A stretch of DNA of 64,000 bases, from the NCBI GenBank assembly GCA_025201765.1, contig MU623342.1:372001-436000 (forward strand), read 5' to 3'. The position numbers and the translations under genes are program-made. Position 1 is the stretch's first letter. Each line of letters opens with the position of its first letter. Below, piece after piece: positions 1 through 11,888 of the stretch. The notes beneath the pieces were generated by a model. That model was not told the origin of the DNA. It saw only the letters and a program-made list of their open reading frames with translations, and searched no databases. This DNA is from Daldinia sp. FL1419. Its lineage: Eukaryota; Ascomycota; Sordariomycetes; Xylariales; Hypoxylaceae.

Positions 1-1846
1 CCTTCTTGCGATGAGCTGTTAATCAGCCAATGATAAGAAACATAAAATGGATCTGACTGGGTTTTTTTTCTTTTTAAATAAGATCTCCTTGAATTTTTAA
101 AGAGGATTGACTGATGTGAATAATTTCTGGATCGACTACCTAGGTAATGATAGTATCACAATAAATGGAGTTCCTTCTGTACTATTCATCTGACTAAATT
201 ATTCTCTTTCTACTCCTCTTATAGCCTTCTGACTTCGTCTTCTGTTTAGATTTGTGACTTGCTTTCATCGTTTGATATTTTTGTTTTGAGTCCCTGTAAC
301 TAAAAGCAGGTCTTCACTATTCTTTCTCTCTTTTGCTTGGGCTTATTCACCTTTACGTGATGTCATAATCTTCGTACCTGCTTAAGGACTTCCAGTGTCT
401 AAGACATATTAGTTACCTAGGTACCTACGCATGCAGCGCACTAACCGTAGGTCGTTATGTGATGATTATAGCGGCACCAAAGTATTTCAGGAATACCTAT
501 AGGAAATAGGCAGGTGCATGAAACGGCACAACGAAGGAGGAGAAAAAAAGAGCCTCCTTTAGAGTACTAGCTATATAAATAGGACCAAGAGATCTAATCT
601 ACGAAATCGAAATAAAGAATAGTGTTATCTTCCCGCTACGATGAGACCGGAGGGAGCGCTTGGCATTTAATGTGCCGTATGGCACACGTAAGAAGCAGGT
701 AAGGAGGATTTCGACTTAGACGCGGGTTGGTTAGTAGAGATTATTCTGTTTTTAGGTAGAGGCATTTCGGGTTCTTGGCAATTATCGAAATAGGCAACTC
801 GTGTTTTAATGAGAAGAGTGTCGTATTGGGGTGTAAGGAGGTATGCATCATACTATGTATAGGGCTACGGCTGAATTTGGACTGGGCAAGAAATACGACC
901 AAGGTGAATACATAGAGAAAATAGAGCCGTAGGGACCAATCAAAAAGATTGTGGTGAGAATAGGTGGGATCTCTTTTTCTTATCTGCATAGGTAGTACCT
1001 ATGTACCTAACTAACTATTAGGTCTGCTAACTAGTTAGTTATTGTAACTGGCACCTTTGTATTGCAGTCTTTGTACTTTGTAGGGGAGGTTATTGCTACA
1101 ATTCTACCACATTTGCGTTTGTTATGCGCCTTATCCTTTAGTAGCACCTCATGTCGTTTGTGTTACCTTGTTCTTTTGGTAGGTCATGCTATCCCGCGTA
1201 TCCCTTGCCGCCGTTGAAACGGTTAATAGGCACTATCAAAGAGAATAAATGGTATGTCCTTGTCGCATAAACGTGTAAGTACGCTCAGCTGATGGGACAA
1301 CGTGGGGTTAAGTGATAGCTAACCGTAGTCTAATATCGGTCAAATATTCCTTGCTCGTTGAAGATCTAAAGGTTTGCCGCTTTGGATCGGGTACATACCT
1401 CTATACGCTGGGAACATGCGCTGTGACACCTGCACTTCAGATGTACATTCTTAAAAGAAGAAAAGGAGGGTCCTCGATGGATGCACGCGGCCAAGGCGGC
1501 TCTGATGCGGAGAAGAGCGTAATTTCCTAGGTTCACCGCTGGACCACCAGCCGGTGGCATTTAATGGATAGGTAAGTCTCCAGGAAAAAAAAAAGATACA
1601 GATCGGGTAATATATACAATTAAGGTTGACACTTCTAAGGTTAGGATCAACTACGTAGGTAGGTACAACAAGCCTAACTGGGCAGGTGAGATGGTGAGAT
1701 GGTGAGATATAGGTATAACGTATATGCCTTTACTAGGTACCTATGTACACACACAAAAGGGTACTTGCTTTTAAGAAGAATGCTAATACAAAGGTCCACT
1801 GTATCGTACAACAATACGATACAACGGTACCTAAAGGCGATACAAG
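1..1846. other. gene-free flank
   Basis: No reading frame with a credible ATG start, splice structure or recognisable protein is visible. The stretch has ordinary base composition, so it is not RIP-mutated. It carries several ACCTAGGT/GGTACC-type palindromic motifs (around 411-435, 990-1,012 and 1,640-1,745) and a short GGTGAGAT triplication near 1,686. Confidence 0.6.
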
Positions 1847-2255
1847 GGTACATGGAATTAAATAATTAGAAAACTTTGTTATGTAATAAACTTGAAAGTT
1901 TTCTTTCTAAAATCGTACCCGTGGGGGGGTGGGTTGAAATTCTCAAGCTCGGACCAGTTGGCAACAAAATTGATAAGATAAGCGATAAGATAGCAATCAA
2001 CCAATCAAACCTTATCGATTAAGGGGGGCTTACATACATCTAGAATAGCCAATCAAATTGCTCGCTCTATAATCAATATGTGGCACGGAAGCATCGGCGA
2101 TTCGAGAAAAGGGGGCGACCAATCAGATATCGTGTATGTAAGGTACGTACTGTGCCACGGAAGCATCGGCGATTCAAGAAAACAGGGCATCCAATCAGAT
2201 ATTGGTGTTTTAGTACGTACCTGATTCAACAAAAGAGGGCAACCAATTAGATATT
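1847..2255 (+). repeat. 409-bp tandem repeat, copy 1 (not RIP-mutated)
   Basis: This unit begins GGTACATGGAATTA and is followed immediately by a second copy of exactly the same length. It keeps its G and C bases and has a run of seven G near 1,922. Inside it a shorter motif, CACGGAAGCATCGGCGATTC, occurs twice about 73 bp apart (near 2,083 and 2,156) with related CCAATCAGATAT-like sequences. No coding capacity was recognised. Copy 2 can be derived from this copy by transitions only, so this is the ancestral-looking state. Confidence 0.9.
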
Positions 2256-2664
2256 GGTACATGGAATTAAATAATTAAAAAACTTTATTATATAATAAAC
2301 TTGAAAGTTTTCTTTCTAAAATTGTACCCGTGGGGGGGTGGGTTAAAATTCTCAAACTTAGATCAATTAGTAATAAAATTGATAAGATAAATAATAAAAT
2401 AATAATTAACTAATTAAATTTTATTGATTAAGGGGGGTTTACATATATCTAAAATAATCAATCAAATTATTTGTTCTATAATCAATATATGGCACAAAAG
2501 TATTAGTAATTTGAAAAAAGGGGATAATTAATTAAATATTATATATATAAAATACATATTATACCACAAAAATATTAGTAATTTAAAAAAATAGGGTATC
2601 CAATTAGATATTAGTGTTTTAATATGTATTTAATTTAATAAAAAAAGATAACCAATTAAATATT
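2256..2664 (+). repeat. 409-bp tandem repeat, copy 2 (RIP-mutated)
   Basis: Aligned by hand to the preceding 409 bp with no gaps, this copy differs at roughly 85 positions. Every difference I found is G-to-A or C-to-T relative to copy 1; I saw no transversion. Both strands have been hit. Its first base is also the left edge of the AT-rich tract, so the mutated/unmutated border coincides with the copy junction. Confidence 0.9.
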
Positions 2665-3202
2665 AATATTTTAGGTATATACCTCAAAAAGGTATATAAA
2701 TCTTTTAGAAATAATTATAAGTAATTCATATATAATATTATCACCTCCAAAAATTAATTAATTAAATAATAAAATTAAGAATACATATCCTAAATAATCA
2801 ATCAAAAGGTTTATACAAAATTTAATTTTAATATAAAAATTTATTATACCTATATTAAATATATGATTTGACTAATTGGAGACCTTAAAAGCCTTAAAAG
2901 CTTTCATAAGATTTCATTAACCTATTTCAACTATTACTTATTAATTAAATTAATAAATATACAAGGTTAATATAATCTATACATTTTAATTAAATATATA
3001 TATCAACTCTCCCCACCTTTAAACCAAACCAGCTTTTCTCCTTTTTACTTATTTTAAACCTCATTTTTAACATTATACACCAGATTACATACAATATCAT
3101 AACTAATTTCTTATTAATTCTCTTATTAGTTTTTTTATTAGGTCTTTTATTAAACTCCTTTAGCTTTATTTAACTTCCCCTAAATAATCCTCCTAACCTT
3201 CC

Positions 3203-3298
3203 TTAATTAACCCCTTAACTAATCTCTTAACTAATCCCTTAACTAACCCTTTAATTAATCCTTTAATTAACCCCTTAACTAACTATTTAATTAATCCC
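3203..3298 (+). repeat. 12-bp tandem repeat, 8 units
   Basis: Eight consecutive 12-mers of the form TTAAYTAAYCCY follow one another without gaps. Variation is mostly C/T. The sequence only superficially resembles a telomere repeat: the unit is 12 bp, not 6. It lies in the C-retaining half of the left AT tract. Confidence 0.8.
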
Positions 3299-6239
3299 TT
3301 AACCCTCCTAACTAATTTTCAAATAAATAATACCTTTATATTTAACTTCCCTATTCCTTTACCCCTTAAAATTAATTTATATAAATTATTAATTAAATTA
3401 AAATTATTAAATAAATATTATTTAATAATATTTTAACCTAATTTTATTTAATAATAATTATTCCCAATTATATTTATTTATATTATAATTAATATTAATC
3501 TTTTAAAATAATAAAAATATTTTTAATAAATATTATTAACCCTTAATATTTAAAAATATATTCATTATCATATCAATCAATTAAAATCAATATTTTATTT
3601 TAATTAAAAAGATCTTATTAAATATCTAATATCTTATTACTCTAATTATTAAATTTAAATTAATATAATACTATTAACATTTTTAATTTAAAATCAAAAT
3701 AATTAAAATTTTAATATTTTTAATAAAATATATTAGATACACATAATTATCCAACAAACGCATTAAGTTATATATCAGAATCCTAAAGCCATTTCACCTT
3801 TATTAACCCCAATTTTTTATATAATTAAAGAACAATTAATTCTTTCCAACTTTCTTCTTACTCTAATCCCAACCAATATCCTTTTAAATCAACCATCTCC
3901 ACCATTACATACACCTTCCCCTACCCCTTATAAACCCAATACTAAATCCCCTTTTACCCAAAATAATATTTAACATATTACCACTTTTATACATACCTTT
4001 AAAAAAAACATTTAAAAATAATATTATTATTATTTTAAAAAATAATTTAATATAAAATTTAAAAATAATATTTACTAATATTATTATAATTAAAAATAAA
4101 ATAAAAATATATTATTTAATAATATATACTTTTTTTCCCCTAAAAATCATCTTAATTTCAAAATTATTCCAAATTTTTTTTCTATTCTTACATAAATAAA
4201 AGAAATAATTATCTCTTAATTACACTACTTTATTAAAATTTATCAAATTTAAAATTAATAATATCAATATAAAAACCACATTTATTACTTTTTTTAAAAT
4301 ATTATTACTTTATATAAAATATTCTTTCAACTACCAACTAAATTAAATATTATTATATTATATCTTATTAATATATAATTCCAACATTAAATACTCCATA
4401 ACTTTTAGATTTAACAACAATATATTAAATAATAATTAATATATTTTTAATTACACTATTTAAAATATTAAAATATTATAATAAATAAAACCTAAATATT
4501 ACAATTATCAATTAATAATAATATTTTATTAAAAATCCTAAATTAAATCCTAATTATAAATAATAATATTATTAATAATATTTTAAATAAAAATTTAATT
4601 AAATTTATAAATATTTATAATATTTTAATTGTTCTAAATATTATTATATTATATTAATAATTTAATATCATTTATAAATTAGTTATAATAATGTATAAAA
4701 TTAATTTACTAAATATTTATACTATTTTTATCTAAAAATTTAAAAAAGATTAATTAATATTATTACTTATTTTCTCCATTTTTTTCTTTAAAAATAAAAT
4801 TAAATTCGTTACCACCCAAAAATATAAAATCAAATTTAAAGATTATATTAATCATATTCTCTACTAACATAACAATCATTTTACCTTTTATTCCCAATTT
4901 ACTTTTATTATATTTAATATATTATATTATTATTAAATAAATTATTAAAATATTTTCTTTATTAATAGAGTTATATTAATTAATATTATGAATATTAATA
5001 AAATTTATTATATTTTTAATAATAATATTAAAAATAATTAAATATTATTATTATTTATTATTTATTTCTTAATTAATATCTTCAAAAACCAGCCATACTG
5101 GTTCAGGAGATATATGAAATTGGATTCTATGATTGATGCATTATAATGCCCAAATCTTTTCGCTACATTTAGCCCTACTGATGTATAATAATATTTCTTA
5201 TAACATCTAATACCTATATATGTAGAATAATTAATTACCAATAACCCTAGGAAAATATATATTATTTAAGATAATTTTTAAATTTATTTATATATTATTG
5301 CTTATTATTTCCATTTTTGGTTTATTCTTTTTTTTAAATATATAATAACTTTAATATTTAATATTATTAATTATTAATATTGATATAAGTAGTAAAATTA
5401 TAATAATTCCCATTATTATTCTTTATTATAAAATAATATAGTTATTTATTCTAATATAATAACCTTTAAAAGTTGAGAAGTTTTTATTAATTACTAAACC
5501 CCATATATTATTATTATTAATTTTTAATTAAATTATATTTTTAATAATAACCCTTTAATAATAATAATATTATTATTTATTATTAATTATTTTTAAATAA
5601 TTATTTTATTAATTCAAATTTATATATATTTATTTTTTTATTATCTTTATTTATTTAAAATTATTAATAATTTAATAGTAATTAATAGGTTTATTAAAAA
5701 TATTTATTTTATAAATAAAATCATTTTTTGATATGGTGATTTATAGGATATTAATGTATTTATAGTAGTACTTTAATATATATTAGTTTAGGGTATTAAA
5801 GTATTTGATTTTTTTTATTAATTTTATTTTTCTTATAAATTAATATTAAAAATTTTAATTAATAAGTTATTTAATTCCTGATATTATGTTTATATTGCCA
5901 AATAAAACAATTTTTATTTTAACTTTTATAACCTAATTATCATAATTAGGTGGGGTATAAATATTAATATTGTTCCTTATATTTTGATATATGTTATTAA
6001 GGCTTATATTGTTAAGTACTATTTTAAAATTGAGAAAAAGATTTGGATATTTATTGATTTAACTTATAAAATCCTTTTTTATATAAATAATTTAATATTA
6101 TTATTATTATTTATTTTAAAATTTATAAATAAAATAATTAATAAATAGGATATTTTAATGTAAGAAATTATGTATAAACTTCTTAAATATCTATTATAAT
6201 AGAATTTTTGAATTATTATTCATTTAAATTATTAGTTTA

Positions 6240-8050
6240 AACAAAATTAAATATTATAATTTATTATTAAAAATGGTAAAATCTAAAAGAGTAAAACATT
6301 ATATAAGTGGTATAAAGTTTGGTCCGTTAATCTTAATTCTTTTAATATTATTTTCTTCCAATGATTTATATTATATAATTGGTACCAAAACCCACCTGCT
6401 CCACAATTTTAGGCTAAATTACATATTGTAGTATATAGCCCAAAATATAAGCCAGATAGTTTATTGCAAAAAGATTATTACTGAGTTAAGTTAATATTAT
6501 ATTATCTATTCCATTTTAATTTTAATAAAGTTTTAACTGTTAATAAAACTGAATATTTAATATATAGTTTTGCTTTTTAAATTTGTTATTAATATATTAT
6601 TTAATTTTATAATTATAATTATTATTATATTATTAATATATTAAAAGATTATAATAAATTTAAAAATAAAAATATATTTATATTAAAGATATTTTATTTT
6701 TGAAATACTTTAATTAATTTTAAATTAAAGGGATATAATACCTTTTAATCTAAATAGAACTAATTTAGTATGAAATCTGAAGATTTGGTATATGATTGAA
6801 CATTTTATATTAGCAGATACCCTAATATTGGTGATAGTATAAATTATTAATCAAATATTTAATAAAATTACGTAGATTTTAATTTATATATTGTTTGGAT
6901 TTTAAAAGGTGTTAAAGATATATTAAATATAAAGTAATAAAGATTGTATGATTTGTATATGGATTATTACCATTCCCTATTAGCTGGTAAAAATTTATTA
7001 CAATTTTTTATTAACATTAACAATCTTAAAAAGAATGGAAAAATATATGTTTTAAACATTTTATTAATTTATTTATAATTATTTACCAAATATTATAACG
7101 TTTTTAATTTGGTATTACAAATGGTTTCTACTGGTGTTGCGGTTAATATTATTAATGGTTGAACATTTTACAGGGTTTTATACCTCTTTATTAAAAGTAA
7201 TTTTAATATTTTATTAGATGTAGCGTTAAATTGAGTACAATTGGAATTTAATAATATTCAGTATATGTTTATTAATAAAAAATCTATAATTAAGTTAAAA
7301 ATGTTATTGTATGTTAATTACCAATTTTTTAAAATAATAATTATTATTAGGTACTAAGTATTTGGAGGTTTTAGTGGGGTAATTATTAGAGATTTTTAAT
7401 AATTACCATTAGTATTTATTAAATTATTATTTTATATAAAGGCTTTATTAAATTTAAACAATTTGGTTGGATAGAACGTTTATTTGTAGTTTAATTAAAT
7501 AATTTAATTAATTACTATAGTTCAACAATAAGGTACTAATTAAAAACTATTCCAAAAGGTGTTGGAAATTATTTATAATGTTTAAATTTATTATAATTAT
7601 TAGGAATTGTTTACTTGTTATATACAGCTTAACCTTGATACAGATAAGATAACCACATTTAATTTAACCTTATATATTTTTTTTATTTATTATAAAATTA
7701 ATAAATATAATTACTATTACCTTTTATCCCTTAATTAGCTTATTTTTAAAATTTGGGTTATAAGAATAGGTTGGTAGTGGGATGGTGTATCGTCCCAAGA
7801 TGCTGGTAATTTAAAATTTTATTTATTTATTACAATTAGGGCTTAATGTATACTAACAAAGAATTTATGGGTAAATTGTAGGTTAGTTAATAGTGTTATT
7901 GGTATTATTAAAAATATTATTTAATTTATTGGTGTAGATTATAAATTATTCCCTCCTTTTATAATATTAATATTTTTTCCTGGATATATTAATCCAAAAT
8001 TATATTATATTAAAAATAAGGTAGTAATTCCGATTTTTTAGTTACATATT
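6240..8050 (+). pseudogene. RIP-destroyed PIF1-type helicase relic
   Basis: One plus-strand frame, broken by many TAA/TAG stops, still lines up with the PIF1 family of ATP-dependent DNA helicases in the correct order. Near 7,028-7,045 the codons read KKNGKI, which G-to-A and C-to-T changes would produce from a Walker A of the GGSGKT type. Near 7,105-7,150 there is STGVAVNIING. Near 7,271-7,300 INKKSIIKL stands where family members have the Walker B stretch IDEKSMI. Near 7,381-7,420 a RDF..LPLV stretch stands for the family GDFxQLPPV, and near 7,850 TKNLWVNCRLVN matches the conserved C-terminal block. Such helicases are carried by Helitrons and related fungal elements. Every stop and mismatch I examined is explained by RIP. 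It is not functional. I did not find the Rep/HUH motif that would prove a Helitron. Confidence 0.65.
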
Positions 8051-8485
8051 AAGTATAACATTAAAGATATTAATTACCAATATTTTTAATTTTTTTTTAT
8101 AATTATTTTTATTATTATAGTTTATAAAATTTAAAATATTATATATAATAAAATAATATTAAATATTTTAAATAAAGAATTTATTCCTAATTTAATATAT
8201 ATAATTATTTCTAAAGTAAAAAGGCTTTAAGATTTAATATTTAATACTCCTTTTAGATTAGATACTTTATAATGGGGTATTGGTAAATTAGTAGATTGGT
8301 GTTTTCAGGATTGGTTATATAGAATATGCCATTTAATTTAATAAATTTATAATATGTACTAATTTTAAATAAAATTGTTGCGTAGTATTGATTTTTAATT
8401 TATTAACTAAACCTTTGTTTGTAAAGTTTTCTTAACTTAAATCGCTTGCGATTTTCAGAGTATTTTAAAAATAATTCCATGCACC

Positions 8486-9401
8486 AGAGGTAGGTATTCG
8501 TCAGTACCTATTTCCTTACTATTGCTACATGTGTTAAAATCCTCGTTGGTCTTTAGTTAGTCTTGGCATTCTGGGGCTTTTCTTTAGGATTTACCAGTCA
8601 GTTCTGATCTGATACGTCCTATACGTTCTATGCGTGTCTAAACCATGTAAAGAACCAACCAGCGTTCAGGAACCCGAACGGACCAAAGAGAGGCGAAAAA
8701 AGAAGAAGTGCGATACATACCTACCTCTCTCGCTCTAATCGCCATCCAGCCATACAACCATACAGCCATCAACCATCCCTCCAAACAACATCCTATCTTC
8801 TTGGCATTTCAAAAATGACGATCTTAGTCTTGGGACACGAAGGCTCTTGGCATTTTCTCTTGGCAAAACGACGGAAAAGACGGCATCACGTTGCATGTCT
8901 ACTAAGAAGAGCAGCTAGATAAAAATAGGGGGTCCGTCTTCAATTTCGAAATGTTTTAACGCTTTTCTTCCCATTTCCTCCAGTTCGCCACAACCCACCT
9001 TGAAGAAGTTCGCATATCCTTCTTTTTTTTTTGCATCCGTCTCGATGGGCTTTAGCTGTGCGACTGTATGACATTGCTGAGATTGCGATAAAACTGTCAC
9101 TTCCTCACTCATTCTTATTCCATTCTCTCATTTAGCTTCAGTTTTTTATTTTCATCTAGGCCCTTGCTCTCCTTTTTTCCCCTAATCTTTTTTATCGAGA
9201 CGGAGCTTACGCGTCCATTACAACGTGCTAATCGGATTGTGGGGTAGTTTTTGTACAACTGCATTGATTAATTTTCCCCCCTTCGTTACTTTTTTGAGAG
9301 TTTGGATCCGTTGCGCCTGCGCAACCACAAAGGACTCAATGGGATGGATTACGGATCAGTATTCTTTTCCTCGGCAGTTAGCTTCGAGTAGATACGTCGC
9401 T
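8486..9401. other. intergenic region and promoter of the SGNH hydrolase gene
   Basis: Ordinary composition returns abruptly after the AT tract. Pyrimidine-rich stretches (for example around 9,165-9,190 and 9,270-9,290) precede the start codon at 9,402, as is common in fungal promoters and 5' UTRs. A 65-codon ATG frame on the minus strand (8,915-9,112) is the only other coding candidate and I do not support it. Confidence 0.5.
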
Positions 9402-10651
9402 ATGGTTTTGTCACGCAGACGTTCCCTATTATTCTTAGGCTTGCCATTGCTTTTAATAGGTTTGTACTTCACAAAGCTTGTATCGTGTATACTTTGCGAC
9501 TAATCAGATTTGTAGTCCTACTTTTTTCCGGTAGTGTCAGCGTCGACAACGAATGGGGCCACAAATTAGATAGCATAGGCGACAATTTCAAAGCTGGTGT
9601 TAGCTATGTAACTGGTAACGGTACCGTACAAATATCGTATCCTTCGACCGATGCGCCTCATAATACTTCTTCCTCATTCACTCCTTTCCCGAGCGAACTG
9701 TCCAGCGGTGCTACCGAGACCACCGTGAGGACTAAGCCGTATGCCCGACCTGGTTTCGAATTACCCCTTGCCAATGGAGTACCTCTTCGCATCATGGCGC
9801 TTGGTGCGTCGACCACCCGTGGTGACAGTCCTGAGGAGGGAATCGATAACAACGGTTTCCGCCGACCGCTACGCGAGAAGCTTATGTCCATCGGCAACAA
9901 AGTTAATTTCGTTGGCACGCAGCGCCTCGGAAATATGACTGACAACGACATCGAGGCTTATCCTGGTGTTGTTACTGCGACTATCCACGGAAATGCTAGG
10001 AAGGCTGTTCCTAAGTCGAAGCCTAATCTCTTCCTCATTAACGCCGGATCCAACGACTGCTTCCAGCACGTTGATATTGACAACTTCTACAAGCGGTACG
10101 ACGCTCTAGTCCGCTACCTCCTTGACGCTTCACCGAGATCTACCATCGTCATGTGCACTATTCTACCTACCTGGGACAAGAGATTCAACGGTAGAGAGGA
10201 GGTTTGGAAGGTCAACCCGCAGATCCGGAGACTGGCCAAGATTTACAAGCAGGAGGAGTTGCCCATTGTCCTTGCGGAACTACAGGGTCCCGACGGAATC
10301 CAGGATGGAAACCTGGCTTCCGACGGCATGCACCCCGGTACTGCCGGTTACGAGATGATGGCTACCAAGATGTACCAAGCTATCGTAGAAGCAGACGCCA
10401 GGGGCTTTTTACAACCCCCTGAACCTATGCCGGGTATTCTTGACGACGGCGACGAGGAGCGCAAAGACGAAGACTATAAGAAGTGGGTAGAACAGAAGAA
10501 GAAGCTCGACAACGCATTAGAAGCTGCTGAGCAGAAGGAGATTCAGAGGATGCTTGCCGAACTCGCCAAGATGAAAAGCGAAAAGGACAAACCAAAGGAG
10601 AAGAAGCCCAAGAGCACTAAATTACGGCGGCGTCCGAAGATGCTGTACTAG
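9402..10651 (+). CDS. secreted or membrane-anchored SGNH/GDSL hydrolase with basic tail
   Basis: Predicted esterase-type hydrolase of the SGNH superfamily, entering the secretory pathway. The model is two exons (9,402-9,459 and 9,516-10,651) with a 56-bp intron, GTTTGT...TGTAG with GACTAAT as branch point, giving 397 residues. The ATG at 9,402 is chosen because the spliced product then begins MVLSRRR followed by a long hydrophobic run across the splice junction, a good signal peptide or signal anchor. Four SGNH blocks are in order: Ser118 in LGASTTRGD, Gly170 in YPG, Asn199 in NAGSND, and Asp289/His292 in DGMHPGTAGY. An acidic/Ser-Thr linker precedes the domain (about residues 50-100). After the domain (about residue 320) comes a charged, probably coiled-coil segment ending in a Lys/Arg-rich tail, unusual for a secreted esterase. 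Substrate is unknown; CE3-like acetyl esterases are relatives. No gene partner is evident nearby. Confidence 0.85.
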
Positions 10652-11888
10652 TTAGCTGATAATGCGGTTTTTTAGTCTGAAAGACAATTGGGCAGTTTTT
10701 TCATTATTATTTAATGGTCTTGTCCATACGAAGTAACGGCCGCCTCAACTGTTATCATATATCATATACCATGTAGATTATGTATCTATTAATTATGCCC
10801 AAGAGATGGCCTAAATTTTCTACTTTTTCCTGCTTCTGCCGTCGATTATCCTGTGGCTCCTGCGGCGTTGCATAACCGTTGTTTGGTGTAACCTAGCGAG
10901 TAGCTTCGATACGTTGGATTCGATTATGAATCTAACTTCTGACTGCATGTGATTCGGATCGATAATCTACGGAATAAAAGTGCAAAGTCCGGCAACACCA
11001 TTGTTGATCAAGTATGGAAACGGATAATCGTGCACCGCGGATACATACCTACGTGCATCGGTATGGACCTATCTACATGCATACATATCGCGTGGTGTGG
11101 AAGTACTCTATTAATAGCTGAGACTGCGATGGATGGAGTAGATTGGTCGCTGTGCCACCGAATCGAGTTTTGAAATTATTTTGGAGATTCCGTTTCCATT
11201 TTAGCGAAACGTTCTATATCCGGGCTGCCGAAAGCTACCGCCCAGTCGGGTGAAATTGGTAGGAGCTTTTTTTATTTTATTTAAGGTTGAACCTTACACT
11301 AGTGAGATGGTGTGGAATGGAAGTTCCAGGTTCCAGGCTAGTCCAAGTTTCTTCTCTAACCTTAGCGTTTCTTCCCGGAAGGGTCTAGATCGGGATTATT
11401 GGCCATTGGTAAATTTAGGCCAGGGGGTTAAAAACAAAATAATCCTCTGCAGCAGCAGCAGCGGCTTTAACCCAAACCCACATTTTCTTGATCGCTGTTC
11501 TCCCTGCCACCTGACAAAAACTCTTGGCTCGAGGGTCAATGCGAACATGCGAACATGCGAACGACTTTTTCACGTCGCGCCGCGCCGTGGCACCGTGGCA
11601 CCGTGGACGCGGAATTGTGTAAATGCAACCTCCGCAAAATCTCATGTGCGACGTCGGTTTGGTATAACCAACGTTCGTATCACGTAATTCATAGCTTCAG
11701 CCTCATTGAGTGATAATCATGAGAGAAGACATATAATATTTGAGGAAACGGATTAATATTAGAAATCATAGATATTTGCTGATTGGATAATATTTGATAA
11801 GTAATGGCGATCTGTTCGCGATAGTTTTAACTTGCAACCGCCTTTCTCTTTTTTTTTTTACCCCTATCTCACAACGATTCTTTCTGTA
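10652..11888. other. intergenic region
   Basis: No supported gene. It includes the 3' flank of the hydrolase gene and the promoter of the ankyrin-CorA gene. A short CAG repeat (near 11,450) and GTGGCACC repeats (near 11,587) are present. The segment just before the next start codon is a T-rich pyrimidine tract (about 11,843-11,862). Confidence 0.5.

Larger units (their letters stand above)
2256..8485. mobile_element. RIP-degraded element with candidate 14-bp inverted ends
   Basis: The tract is strongly AT-rich with abrupt edges. The left edge begins GGTACATGGAATTA; the right edge, read on the minus strand from 8,485, begins GGTGCATGGAATTA, matching 13 of 14 with the single difference a transition. 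Beyond 14 bp the match fades and I see no convincing target-site duplication, so the ends are provisional. The interior holds a helicase-type frame on the plus strand (6.2-8.05 kb). From about 2.7 to 5.1 kb the plus strand keeps C and has almost no G, whereas from about 5.3 to 8.4 kb it keeps G and is poor in C. The class is uncertain; a Helitron-related or other helicase-bearing transposon is possible. Confidence 0.55.

Noticed and set aside
3203..3298. Telomeric repeat array
   Set aside because: The unit is 12 bp and TTAAYTAAYCCY, not the TTAGGG type, and it is internal to a mutated element.
8915..9112. 65-codon ATG frame on the minus strand opposite the SGNH gene promoter
   Set aside because: Composition is plausible but it is short, has no recognisable motif, and lies in a promoter-like region; nothing separates it from chance.
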